A stretch of 53,126 nucleotides of DNA from an uncultured Clostridium sp. (GTDB lineage Bacteria; Bacillota; Clostridia; Lachnospirales; Lachnospiraceae): positions 1 to 53,126 of the forward strand of contig CAMEIH010000015.1 of the NCBI GenBank assembly GCA_945917985.1. Direction: 5' to 3'. Made by a program: the position numbers and the translations under genes. The notes under the pieces were generated by a model. It was not told the origin of the DNA and did no database searches. It saw nothing but the letters and a program-made list of their open reading frames with translations. Positions 28,155 through 36,281 of the stretch are shown here, in pieces. How positions within the stretch are numbered: the stretch's first letter is position 1; each line of letters starts with the position of its first letter.

Positions 28155-29051
28155 ATGAAGAAGTTTTCACTAAAGAGCAGTCTCCTTTTGTTTCTGGCAG
28201 CCTTTATCTGGGGCGTTGCCTTTGTAGCCCAGAGTGTGGGCATGGATTACATGGGGCCGTTAACCTTTAACGGAGCAAGGTTTTTGATGGGCTCTCTGGT
28301 GCTTTTACCATTTGTCCTTTTGAGGAGAAAACAGAACAAAAAAGCAGGAAGAGCGCCTGCAAGTCTGAAAACGACGATCACAGGAGGAGTGTGCTGCGGC
28401 CTTGCTCTCTGCAGTGCGGCTCTTTTTCAGCAGTACGGTATCATGTATACGACAGTGGGGAAAGCAGGGTTTATCACAACGTTGTACATTATTCTGGTTC
28501 CTTTCTTCGGAATTTTCCTTAAGAAAAGAATTCCGGGAAAGGTATGGATCGGCGCAGTGATTGCGGCGGCAGGAATGTATCTGCTCTGTATGAGCGAAAG
28601 GCTGGCCCTTTCCAGGGGAGATACCCTTGTATTTATCTGTGCCATTCTTTTTTCCGTGCATATTTTGGTCATCGACCATTTCTCCCCCATGGCAGACGGA
28701 GTGGAATTATCCTGCATCCAGTTTCTGACGGCAGGGATTATAGGAAGTATGGGGGCAATTCTGTTCGAGCAGCCAACGCTTCAGTGCCTGATAGACGGCA
28801 TGATTCCTCTTGCCTATGCAGGTATCCTGTCAAGCGGGGTGGCATACACGCTGCAGGTGATCGGACAGAAGGATATGGATCCCACTGTGGCATCTTTGAT
28901 CCTCAGTATGGAATCTGTGTTTTCCGCACTGGCAGGCTGGGTGATCTTACACCAGAAACTGAGCGGACGGGAGCTTTTTGGCTGTGCACTTGTGTTTACG
29001 GCTGTCATTCTTGTTCAGCTTCCTGAAAAAAAGCATAAAATCGCAAAATAA
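28155..29051 (+). CDS. DMT-superfamily (EamA) transporter
   Basis: A 298-residue membrane protein with ten predicted helices in two EamA repeats. The repeat starts are LLLFLAAFIWGVAFVAQSVG (N-half) and a second set near GILSSGVAYTLQVIGQK, followed by DPTVASLILSMESVFSALAGW, a classic EamA segment. These carriers usually export amino acids or other small metabolites; the substrate is not predictable. It begins 3 bases after aroK, and the putative -35 of the spoVAE promoter lies inside its last codons. Confidence 0.88.
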   Translation: MKKFSLKSSLLLFLAAFIWGVAFVAQSVGMDYMGPLTFNGARFLMGSLVLLPFVLLRRKQNKKAGRAPASLKTTITGGVCCGLALCSAALFQQYGIMYTTVGKAGFITTLYIILVPFFGIFLKKRIPGKVWIGAVIAAAGMYLLCMSERLALSRGDTLVFICAILFSVHILVIDHFSPMADGVELSCIQFLTAGIIGSMGAILFEQPTLQCLIDGMIPLAYAGILSSGVAYTLQVIGQKDMDPTVASLILSMESVFSALAGWVILHQKLSGRELFGCALVFTAVILVQLPEKKHKIAK

Positions 29052-29061
29052 GGACATGCTA
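29033..29061 (+). promoter_or_regulatory. Sigma-G-like promoter of spoVAE
   Basis: GCATA (29033-29037), a 17-base spacer and CATGCTA (29055-29061) fit the sigma-G pattern GHATR / CATNNTA completely, 41 bases before the spoVAE start. The spacing equals that of the spoVAA candidate. Confidence 0.6.
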
Positions 29062-29102
29062 TATTCCATAAGCAAAGAATAGTTACAATTACGGAGGTTG
29101 TT

Positions 29103-29459
29103 ATGGAATATTTCAATGCGTTCTGGGTAGGCGGTCTGATCTGTGCACTGGTGCAGATCTTAATGGAAAAGACAAAAATGATGCCGGGAAGGATCATGGT
29201 GCTTCTGGTATGTCTTGGCGCTGTGATCGGTTTCTTCGGATGGTATGATCCCTTTATGGAATTTGCAGGAGCAGGGGCTTCCGTCCCTCTTCTGGGATTT
29301 GGCAATGTGCTCATGAAGGGCGTGAAGGAAGCGGTAGACCAGGATGGTTTTATGGGACTGTTTTCGGGTGGTTTTAAGGCAGGAGCTGTGGGAACCTCGG
29401 CGGCACTGATCTTCGGGTATCTGGCAAGCCTGATCTTTAAACCCAAAATGAAACACTAG
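29103..29459 (+). CDS. spoVAE: Stage V sporulation protein AE (AEb type)
   Basis: The small membrane subunit of the SpoVA dipicolinate channel. The 118-residue protein matches the usual length (about 116), with about four hydrophobic segments and the paralogue signature FAGAGASVPLLGFGNVLMKG shared with SpoVAC. The start follows GGAGG. It is separated from spoVAD by about 8 kb and from spoVAB by 2.2 kb. It has its own sigma-G-like promoter, and the aminopeptidase gene follows after 11 bases. Confidence 0.92.
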   Translation: MEYFNAFWVGGLICALVQILMEKTKMMPGRIMVLLVCLGAVIGFFGWYDPFMEFAGAGASVPLLGFGNVLMKGVKEAVDQDGFMGLFSGGFKAGAVGTSAALIFGYLASLIFKPKMKH

Positions 29460-29470
29460 GAGGAACAAAC

Positions 29471-31267
29471 ATGATAAAAGAGAGACTGGCGGCACTCAGA
29501 GCCGCCATGAAAGAGGCTGATATTGACTGTTATATCATCCCCACATCGGATTATCACAACAGTGAGTACGTGAGCGAATATTTTATGGTTCGCAAATATT
29601 TCAGCGGATTTACAGGTTCTGCGGGAACGCTGGTGGTACTGAAGGACAAAGCGGCACTGTTTACGGATGGCCGTTATTTTATTCAGGCGGCAAAACAATT
29701 GCAGGGAAGCGACATCACACTGATGAAAATGGGAGAACCCAAAGTGCCGACACTGGAGGAATATGTAAGGCAGGAACTGAAAGAGGGAGAAAATATTGGC
29801 TTTGACGGCAGGGTGATCACTGCCGGAGATGGTCTTGCCTTTGAAAAAACGGCGGCGGAAAAGGGCGGAAAAGTGATTTTTCATCTGGACCTTGCAGAGA
29901 AAATCTGGAAGGATCGCCCGGCACTTTTATTTACGCCTGTGTTCGTCCTTAAAGAAGAGTACTGCGGTGAGAGCTGCGATGACAAACTAAAGAGACTTCG
30001 GGAAAAGATGAAAGAGGAGGGCGCAGCTGTCCATCTTCTCACAACCCTTGACGATATTGCATGGCTTTTTAATCTCCGGGCAAAAGACGTGGAGAGCTGT
30101 CCGGTGTTACTTTCTTATGCGGTAATCACGAGGGAGGAGGCAGTTCTTTTTGCAGGAGAGAGCGCTTTTGATGAAACGGTAAGAAAGTATCTTGCAGAAC
30201 ATCATATTACGCTAAAGCCCTATGATGATTTTTATACATATGTGGCGGATCTGGTAAAGACAGGACCCAAGGAAAAACTGCTTGTATGTGAAAACAGGAT
30301 TAATTACCGGCTCAAAAAAGAACTGGGTGATGCTGTTATCGTTGACAGGGCAAATCCCACGACACTTATGAAAGCGGTTAAGAATAAGACAGAACAGGAT
30401 AATTTGAGAACAGCACATCTGATGGATGCAGTTGCTGTCACCAGATTTATGTATTGGCTGAAGACAAATGTAGGAAAAATCCCTATGACAGAGGTGAGTG
30501 CTTCCGATTATCTGGAGAGTCTTCGTGCGGAAAATCCGACTTACATTGAGCCCAGTTTTGCTACTATCTGCGCATACGGGGCTAACGGAGCCATCATTCA
30601 CTATACGGCAACACCGGAATTATACAGTGAGATTCAGGCAAAAGGAATGCTGATGGTGGACAGCGGCGGACATTATTATGAAGGAAGCACGGATATCACA
30701 AGAACCTTTGTCCTCGGCGAGATTACAGAGGAAATGCGACAGCATTTTACTCTGGTGGCAAGAGCGGTACTCAGGTTAAAGAGTACCAAATTCCTCTATG
30801 GATGCAAGGGCGTAAACTTAGATCTGGCTGCCAGAGAAGTGTTCTGGGAGAAAGGGCTTGACTATAAACACGGGACAGGACACGGGGTCGGCTACCTTTT
30901 AAATGTACATGAGGGACCGAACAGCTTCCGTTATAAGGTTTTGCCCGGAAGTGATAATGACTGGATTTTTGAAGAGGGTATGGTCACCACTGATGAACCC
31001 GGCATTTATATAGAAGGAAGTCATGGGGTAAGAATCGAAAATGAACTTCTCTGCCGTAAAGGGGAAAAGAATGAATATGGACAGTTTATGGAATTTGAAG
31101 ATCTTACCTATGTGCCCATTGACCTTGACGGTCTTGATGTTTCTGCCATGGAAAACAGTGAAATTCAGGTTCTGAACAGGTATCACAGGACAGTTTACGA
31201 GAAGCTGGCACCGTTTTTTGACGGCGAAGAACTTGAATGGTTAAAGAATGCCACAAGAGAAATATAA
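29471..31267 (+). CDS. M24 family Xaa-Pro aminopeptidase
   Basis: Removes N-terminal residues next to proline. The 598-residue protein has two creatinase-like N-terminal domains (about 1-300) and a C-terminal pita-bread metallopeptidase domain with all metal ligands in view: MVDSGGHYYEGSTDITRTF (Asp pair), HGTGHGVGYLLNVHEGP (His), TDEPGIYIEG and RIENELL (Glu pair). Its length matches the three-domain eukaryote-like or Firmicutes APP subgroup, longer than E. coli PepP (about 440). Starts after AGGAGGAAC, directly behind spoVAE, possibly on the same sporulation transcript. Confidence 0.92.
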   Translation: MIKERLAALRAAMKEADIDCYIIPTSDYHNSEYVSEYFMVRKYFSGFTGSAGTLVVLKDKAALFTDGRYFIQAAKQLQGSDITLMKMGEPKVPTLEEYVRQELKEGENIGFDGRVITAGDGLAFEKTAAEKGGKVIFHLDLAEKIWKDRPALLFTPVFVLKEEYCGESCDDKLKRLREKMKEEGAAVHLLTTLDDIAWLFNLRAKDVESCPVLLSYAVITREEAVLFAGESAFDETVRKYLAEHHITLKPYDDFYTYVADLVKTGPKEKLLVCENRINYRLKKELGDAVIVDRANPTTLMKAVKNKTEQDNLRTAHLMDAVAVTRFMYWLKTNVGKIPMTEVSASDYLESLRAENPTYIEPSFATICAYGANGAIIHYTATPELYSEIQAKGMLMVDSGGHYYEGSTDITRTFVLGEITEEMRQHFTLVARAVLRLKSTKFLYGCKGVNLDLAAREVFWEKGLDYKHGTGHGVGYLLNVHEGPNSFRYKVLPGSDNDWIFEEGMVTTDEPGIYIEGSHGVRIENELLCRKGEKNEYGQFMEFEDLTYVPIDLDGLDVSAMENSEIQVLNRYHRTVYEKLAPFFDGEELEWLKNATREI

Positions 31268-31324
31268 TTGACTGATTTGGTCTTTATAAGATGGTAAAAA
31301 TTAGTACAAATTTATCAGAAAAAG

Positions 31325-31360
31325 AAATGGTATATCTGCTTGACGGATATACCATTTTTT
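31325..31360 (+). terminator. Intrinsic terminator between aminopeptidase and permease
   Basis: A perfect 12-bp AT-rich stem (31325-31336 with 31346-31357), a 9-base loop and a T-run. It terminates the aminopeptidase transcript, or acts as an attenuator for the permease, whose start is 70 bases on. No PyrR-type binding loop is seen. Confidence 0.75.
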
Positions 31361-31429
31361 GATATGTTATTGCTTAAAGGATTTTTGGCGGCAGCGCTGA
31401 AAATAAAAGTACATATGGAGGAGATAGAG

Positions 31430-32773
31430 ATGAGTAAAGAAAAAGCCATGGTCGGCGAAGAAGGCATCTTCGACGCAAAACAACTCGGTGTACCCAAAAT
31501 GCTGGTTCTCGGATTACAGCATATGTTCGCAATGTTTGGAGCAACAGTTGTCGTTCCCGCACTGACAGGTTTGGATGTTTCCACTACACTGTTATTTGCA
31601 GGACTCGGCACATTGTTGTTCCATTTTTTATCTAAAGGAAAGGTACCGGCATTCCTCGGTTCTTCCTTTGCATTCCTTGCAGGCTACTGGGCAATCGCAC
31701 CAAACGGGGAACAGGAACTTTTACCTTATGCATGCTTCGGTGTAGCGTGTGCAGGTCTTTTGTATCTGGTGCTTGCAGCACTGATCAAGGCATTTGGTAT
31801 TAATAAGGTTATGAGATTTTTCCCGCCCATTGTTACCGGACCTATCATTATTGCTATCGGTCTTAACCTTTCCCAGTCAGCTATCAACAATTGTGCGGCA
31901 AACTGGTGGATTGCCATCATTGCCATTGTGATTGTAATTATCTGTAACATCTGGGGTAAGGGAATGATCAAGATTATTCCGATTATCATGGGTGTGGTTG
32001 GTTCATACCTGATCGCAGCAATCACAGGAAATGTAGATTTTACTCCCGTGAAGGAAGCAGCATGGATTGGCCTTCCCATTCATTGGGATCGCACGGTATT
32101 TTCTCTGATCGGAAAAGCAGATATTTCTCTGTTGATCACGTCGGTGATCACGATCATGCCTATTGCACTTGCAACTATGGTAGAGCATATCGGTGATATC
32201 TCTGCAATTTCTTCTACTGTTGGCAAAAACTTTATCAAGGATCCCGGACTTCACAGAACACTGACAGGAGACGGTCTTGCAACCACAGTAGCATCCCTTT
32301 TCGGAGCACCTGCCAATACAACTTACGGAGAGAACACCGGTGTGCTTTCACTTACCAAGGTATTTGATCCGCTGGTAATCAGAATTGCAGCAGTATTTGC
32401 AATTCTTTTCTCTTTCTCACCTAAGATTGCAGCAGTCATCTCCTGCATGCCTACAGCAACACTGGGCGGTGTTTCACTGGTACTTTACGGTATGATTTCT
32501 GCAGTCGGTGTTCGTAACGTAGTGGAGAATAAGGTAGACTTTTCCAAGAGCCGTAACGTTATCATTGCAGCACTCATTCTGGTACTGTCCATCGGTATCA
32601 ATTACAGTGCCGCAGGTGCCATCGCATTCAGCATCGGTTCTATCAATATCAGCCTTTCCGGTCTTGCAGTCGGTGCCCTTACAGGTATCATCTTAAATGC
32701 AGTTCTGCCCGGCAAGGATTATAATTTTGATGAGGAAGAACCTTCCGATACCGGTGTGAATTTTGAGGTTTAG
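31430..32773 (+). CDS. NCS2-family nucleobase permease (UraA-like)
   Basis: A 447-residue membrane protein of the uracil/xanthine permease family. Signatures: LGLQHMFAMFGATVVVPALTGL (TM1), FLGSSFAFLAGY (TM3), the TM8-9 region VEHIGDISAISSTVGKNF with its conserved Glu-His, and FGAPANTTYGENTGV (TM10), where the Glu contacts the base. The last two motifs are the UraA type, so uracil is the likeliest substrate, with H+ co-transport. I place the start at ATG 31430 (GGAGGAGA 6 bases upstream); the longer ORF overlaps the terminator hairpin. Confidence 0.9.
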   Translation: MSKEKAMVGEEGIFDAKQLGVPKMLVLGLQHMFAMFGATVVVPALTGLDVSTTLLFAGLGTLLFHFLSKGKVPAFLGSSFAFLAGYWAIAPNGEQELLPYACFGVACAGLLYLVLAALIKAFGINKVMRFFPPIVTGPIIIAIGLNLSQSAINNCAANWWIAIIAIVIVIICNIWGKGMIKIIPIIMGVVGSYLIAAITGNVDFTPVKEAAWIGLPIHWDRTVFSLIGKADISLLITSVITIMPIALATMVEHIGDISAISSTVGKNFIKDPGLHRTLTGDGLATTVASLFGAPANTTYGENTGVLSLTKVFDPLVIRIAAVFAILFSFSPKIAAVISCMPTATLGGVSLVLYGMISAVGVRNVVENKVDFSKSRNVIIAALILVLSIGINYSAAGAIAFSIGSINISLSGLAVGALTGIILNAVLPGKDYNFDEEEPSDTGVNFEV

Positions 32774-32804
32774 TAAGATATTAAATATCGAATAGAGAAT
32801 TTTT

Positions 32805-32832
32805 AAAAGCCGGACGCTTGTCCGGCTTTTTT
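32805..32832 (+). terminator. Intrinsic terminator after permease
   Basis: An 11-bp stem (32805-32815 with 32820-32830), loop gctt, ending in six Ts. Confidence 0.9.
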
Positions 32833-32879
32833 ACTGGGGAAAAAGGACTGATCCCTTTGTCGGTATTATCAAATAATAT

Positions 32880-33743
32880 TTAATCGGCTTCAAACATTTC
32901 TGCCAGTTTTCTGGCACTTTCAGAGAGCTTCTTTATGCCTGAGAAAACGGTATCTGCTGTATATTGACTTAGATATTGATCTGCTTCAAGCGTGAAGTAA
33001 CCTTGATATCCGGTTTCCTTAAGTGCCTTTACAACAGACGAAAAATCAATGTCCATGGAGAAGGGAATCTGGTGGGAGTCATGAAGTCTGTCATTATCAT
33101 GTATATGGAGCGCGGCCAGATGGCTTCCGAGACTATGTATCATTTGGACGGCACCGGAGCCGGAACCCCTCATTTCTGCATGACCGATGTCAAGACAAGC
33201 TACGAGATAGTCATCATGAACGAGATTCAAATGCTCCAGAAAGCTTTCTGAGGTAGCGCAGGCTGCAAAAACAGAGCAATTTTTTTCTTTATTCCAGTCC
33301 CACATATTTTCTGCGGCAATCCTTACACCACATTCTTTTGCAAAGGGAAGTAATTCCAGATACATTTCTGCATTTTCCTGTGCAGATTTTCCGTTATCCG
33401 GGTGAATGACACAGATAGAACCGCCGGCCTCTGCAGTACATTCGATGGCTCGCTTAAAGTAGGAGCGGACCTTCGCACAACAACTTGGAAATGGGGCATG
33501 AGACTGGTTGCATACAATGCCATTGTCGAGACCAGTCTGTTTTAGCTTTCTGGCAAAAGCAAGGTAATTTGGTGAGGAAAGAGGGTGGTTTGTCAAAATG
33601 GCAGTTTTTTTATCCCAATCATAGTCACACATGGAAAACATGGAAAAATCCCATGCATCAAATCCTGCCTTTGCGATGTACTCTATGGCTTTCTGCTCTC
33701 CGATCAGGTCAGCAGCAGATATTATTTCCGTTGATGTTTTCAT
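32880..33743 (-). CDS. Sugar phosphate isomerase/epimerase-type TIM-barrel protein
   Basis: A 287-residue protein of the xylose-isomerase-like TIM barrel superfamily (AP endonuclease 2 fold). Metal-site segments are visible: IHPDNG (strand 3-4), IAAENMWDW (Glu), ACLDIGHAEMRG (Asp-His), LHIHDND (His-Asp) and TLEADQ (Glu near the C-terminus). Enzymes of this group isomerise or epimerise sugars and inositols; the substrate cannot be told without a pathway context, and none is present. Transcribed alone. GGAGGCATTACAATG supplies the start on the minus strand. Confidence 0.87.
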   Translation of the reverse strand: MKTSTEIISAADLIGEQKAIEYIAKAGFDAWDFSMFSMCDYDWDKKTAILTNHPLSSPNYLAFARKLKQTGLDNGIVCNQSHAPFPSCCAKVRSYFKRAIECTAEAGGSICVIHPDNGKSAQENAEMYLELLPFAKECGVRIAAENMWDWNKEKNCSVFAACATSESFLEHLNLVHDDYLVACLDIGHAEMRGSGSGAVQMIHSLGSHLAALHIHDNDRLHDSHQIPFSMDIDFSSVVKALKETGYQGYFTLEADQYLSQYTADTVFSGIKKLSESARKLAEMFEAD

Positions 33744-33859
33744 TGTAATGCCTCCGTAATCATATATAGAGAATTATAGCATAAATCAGAATTAATGATA
33801 TACTAATTTATTTTGAAGAATCGTTTGGAAAATTTAGTGAAAGAATTCTGTGATAGTGG

Positions 33860-33865
33860 TATGAT
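33860..33865 (+). promoter_or_regulatory. Extended -10 promoter element
   Basis: TGgTATGAT, an extended -10, lies about 60 bases before the HAD gene. No strong -35 is visible. Confidence 0.4.
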
Positions 33866-33927
33866 AGTGAAAGAAAAGGAATGCGACAAGGATAAATACT
33901 GATAAGAAAGAAGAAAAGAGGAAAGTG

Positions 33928-34743
33928 ATGAAAATCGTTCCCGAGATAAATAAGGATGTGAATAGTAGATTAAGAGAAATCACCTGTTTTGCTTTGGACA
34001 TGGATGGAACCATCTATCTTGGCGAACAGTGGATCGATGGAGCACGGGAATTTCTTGCTGCAGTGGAAAAAGCGGGAAAGCAGTATATTTTCCTGACCAA
34101 CAATTCCTCAAAAGGACCGGAAAATTATGTGGAGAAGCTGGCACGCATGGGGCTTTTTGTGGACAGCAGCAAGATTGTGACATCGGGTCAGGCGACCATA
34201 GATTATTTGAAACGCAATCATCCGGGAAAAAGGGTCTTTCTCCTTGGAAATGAGCTTTTGACGCGGGAATTTGCAGAGGAAGGAATTGCGCTGGATGATG
34301 TGAATCCGGAGGTTGTGGTGACAGGCTTTGACACCTCCCTCACTTACGCAAAAATGTGCAAGGTGTGCGATTTTGTGAGGAGCGGTCTTCCCTATATCGC
34401 GACACATCCCGATTACAACTGTCCTACAGAAACCGGCTTTATCCCGGATGCGGGAGCCATCCATGCTTTTATTCACGCTTCCGCTTTCCGGTATCCGGAT
34501 CACGTGATCGGAAAGCCGAGCGGTGATATTATGGACTATCTGGCGAGAAGAGCAGGCGTTACCAGGAAGCAGACTGCCATGGTGGGGGACAGGCTCTATA
34601 CCGATGTGGCAGCAGGCGTTAATAATGGTTATACCGGAATCCTGGTGCTGAGCGGTGAGGCCACAATGCAGGATGTGGAAGAATCTGATGTAATGCCGGA
34701 TCTGATCTTTGATTCGGTGAAAGAGATGATTGAGTATCTGTAG
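33928..34743 (+). CDS. HAD-IIA family phosphatase (NagD-like)
   Basis: A 271-residue HAD hydrolase with motif I FALDMDGTIYLGE (nucleophile Asp), motif II FLTNNSS, a C2-type cap (about 90-190), the motif III lysine in IGKPSGDIMDY, and motif IV MVGDRLYTDVAAG. This is the NagD/4-nitrophenylphosphatase pattern. Physiological substrates of the group are nucleoside or sugar monophosphates or phosphoglycolate. Start at ATG 33928, with AGAGG 6 bases upstream; a GTG one codon earlier is less well spaced. It is the last clearly core gene before the AT-rich defence module. Confidence 0.9.
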   Translation: MKIVPEINKDVNSRLREITCFALDMDGTIYLGEQWIDGAREFLAAVEKAGKQYIFLTNNSSKGPENYVEKLARMGLFVDSSKIVTSGQATIDYLKRNHPGKRVFLLGNELLTREFAEEGIALDDVNPEVVVTGFDTSLTYAKMCKVCDFVRSGLPYIATHPDYNCPTETGFIPDAGAIHAFIHASAFRYPDHVIGKPSGDIMDYLARRAGVTRKQTAMVGDRLYTDVAAGVNNGYTGILVLSGEATMQDVEESDVMPDLIFDSVKEMIEYL

Positions 34744-34799
34744 CGATATATGAGAGCAGACAGATACATCAGGGACCCAATAAGCAGATGGGTGCGGGC

Positions 34800-34970
34800 A
34801 TGAGAAAGCTTGCACAAGCCATCACGGAGGGAACAGTGACAGAGGATATTTATGTGGAGCCTTCCGGTTTCCCCAGAAGACTTTATATGCTTGCGGCAGA
34901 CATGAGCTGGGGACGGAATGTCAGGAAGAACGGTCTTACGAAAAAGGATCTGTATCGAAGACCGGACTAG
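34800..34970 (+). CDS. Small hypothetical ORF
   Basis: A 56-residue basic protein (MRKLAQAITEGTVTEDIYV at the start) with codon use like the core genes. An in-frame ATG at 34788 gives four more residues. Neither start has a strong ribosome site, but a 17-codon ORF (34750-34802) ends in an ATGA overlap with the ATG at 34800. It could be a coupled small gene or the surviving end of a larger gene broken when the adjacent module arrived. No family recognised. Confidence 0.35.
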   Translation: MRKLAQAITEGTVTEDIYVEPSGFPRRLYMLAADMSWGRNVRKNGLTKKDLYRRPD

Positions 34971-35023
34971 GTGGAGATGGTAGTTGCTATTGGTAAAAAG
35001 TAAATTCAAGAATGGATTTAAAG

Positions 35024-35064
35024 AGTTGAGGTTTGCCCACGGTCTAGCGTAAACCTCAACTTTT
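35024..35064 (+). terminator. Hairpin terminator upstream of Abi module
   Basis: A perfect 11-bp stem (35024-35034 with 35051-35061) with a 16-base loop followed by TTTTG. It separates the core genes from the defence module. Confidence 0.65.
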
Positions 35065-35164
35065 GCTTAATTTCTATGATAATGTGGGGTTCACATATGA
35101 AGCTCTATCAGCCATATATCAGGGGTTTTACAAAAAATAATTTGAAGAAAATATGGAAAATGAA

Positions 35165-35193
35165 TTGATTTTTTTTTAGAGAAATGATAGAGT
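35165..35193 (+). promoter_or_regulatory. Promoter of RNA copy 1
   Basis: TTGATT (35165-35170), a 17-base spacer and TAGAGT (35188-35193), with the conserved RNA element beginning 8 bases after the -10, a fitting start-site distance. Moderate match. Confidence 0.45.
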
Positions 35194-35200
35194 TTATGTA

Positions 35201-35282
35201 GGCCGTAGGGAGGCAAGGGTAGTGCCCTAATCCAAATATCCTATTAGCGGGATTAAGAATGGTATATCCATTCTTTTTTTTT
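35201..35282 (+). ncRNA. Putative small structured RNA, copy 1 (AbiF-associated)
   Basis: The 51-base element 35201-35251 is repeated downstream of the Abi gene at 36282-36332 with 46 of 51 identical bases. It can form GGG-uagug-CCC (35217-35227) or an alternative in which the same CCC plus UAAU pairs with AUUA..GGG (35243-35251), which suggests a switch or pseudoknot. A separate terminator follows (8-bp stem 35255-35262 with 35268-35275, then nine Ts ending at 35282), 20 bases before the Abi start. The match of conserved core plus unrelated terminators marks this as an independent RNA gene. Structured RNAs are known beside abiF-type genes; assignment to that class is inference. Confidence 0.7.
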
Positions 35283-35301
35283 ACCGAAAAGAGGTGATGT
35301 G

Positions 35302-36255
35302 ATGGCAAATACAGAACCGCCAATAACACTTGAAGAACAAGTAATACAAATGAAAAAATATGTTTCTTTCAGACAGCGTAAGAGGATGAGAGATTTTCTA
35401 AATTATGCTGGATATTTTCGAACGAGTAGATATGGAAAGTTTTTGTTGTCAAGAGTCGGAATAACTGGTGCAAAATCGAAACAGGATACACTGTTTGCAT
35501 TGTATAAGTTCGATGTGGGGCTTAGGAGGATATTGAATTTTTATTGCAATAGGGCAGAGGTTCGTTTTAAAAGCGCATTATCTAATGCCTGTTCAATAAA
35601 ATTGAATAATGGTACTTTTTATTTGGATAAGCAGTCATATACACCTTCGCAAGGTGAAAAGGATGCCAAGAAAAGAAAACAAAACATAGCTTTCTTTAAC
35701 AATCATCTGTATAAAGATATACTCGATAAAGAGGAAAAGTTGCGCAAAGATGTGAGAAAATATCCTGAACTGAAGGAATATAGAAAAGGTGGAAATCGGC
35801 AAAAGAATAAATTGCCGGTATGGGTTGCGTTTAGTTATTTTGAATTGGGAACAGTAACGATGATGTATAATTACTTGCGTGGTGACTTACGAAAAGCAAT
35901 CTTGACATATTCTTTTGCCAAAACAGCTTATGCAAAGAGAGATACAGAGGTTATGGATACATGGTTGGATGCCGTAAGAAATCTTAGAAATTACTGTGCA
36001 CACAATTCAATGTTAGTAGGTATGACATCGTCAGTTGTATTAATGGATTCTAATGATGATGTAACTTTGTTGCAGGCAGATAATGATTTGTTTTCTAGAA
36101 TATATGCACTAAAGAAATTGATTCCGATTGACGACACAGATAATATGAAGAAGGATATCAAAAAGTTAATCAATAAAACTCCGGTAGATGTATATTTACT
36201 GGGAATTCTTCCAAGTAATTGGGAAGAAATTTATGATAAAATAGTTGAATTTTAA
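35302..36255 (+). CDS. Abi_2/AbiF-like HEPN abortive infection protein
   Basis: A 317-residue basic protein of the Abi_2 (AbiD/AbiF) family. The N-terminal part (ITLEEQVIQMKKYVSF, then the FLNYAGYFR motif about residue 32) is the usual Abi_2 start; the middle matches the family segment for the first helical pair (YCNRAEVRFKSALSNA, then GTFYLDKQSY). The C-terminal half carries RNLRNYCAHNSML, a HEPN ribonuclease motif (R229-x4-H234). Such proteins stop phage spread by RNA cleavage. Start at ATG 35302, with AGAGGTGAT upstream. It is AT-rich compared with its neighbours and sits between two copies of a small RNA element, its transcript probably reading through the first RNA's terminator. This suggests RNA control of a toxin. 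Confidence 0.85.
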   Translation: MANTEPPITLEEQVIQMKKYVSFRQRKRMRDFLNYAGYFRTSRYGKFLLSRVGITGAKSKQDTLFALYKFDVGLRRILNFYCNRAEVRFKSALSNACSIKLNNGTFYLDKQSYTPSQGEKDAKKRKQNIAFFNNHLYKDILDKEEKLRKDVRKYPELKEYRKGGNRQKNKLPVWVAFSYFELGTVTMMYNYLRGDLRKAILTYSFAKTAYAKRDTEVMDTWLDAVRNLRNYCAHNSMLVGMTSSVVLMDSNDDVTLLQADNDLFSRIYALKKLIPIDDTDNMKKDIKKLINKTPVDVYLLGILPSNWEEIYDKIVEF

Positions 36256-36256
36256 A

Positions 36257-36278
36257 ATAGTATAACGCATATACTATT
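36257..36278 (+). promoter_or_regulatory. Inverted repeat over promoter of RNA copy 2
   Basis: Perfect 8-bp inverted repeat aatagtat (36257-36264) / atactatt (36271-36278) begins at the Abi stop codon. Its 3' half contains TATACT (36270-36275), a -10 element 6 bases before RNA copy 2; TTGAAT (36245-36250) could be the -35 with a long 19-base spacer. It could be an operator, or a hairpin at the end of the Abi mRNA. Confidence 0.5.
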
Positions 36279-36281
36279 TGT

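Noticed and set aside
31260..31430. PyrR attenuator before the NCS2 permease
   Set aside because: There is a terminator hairpin, but no recognisable PyrR binding loop or antiterminator.
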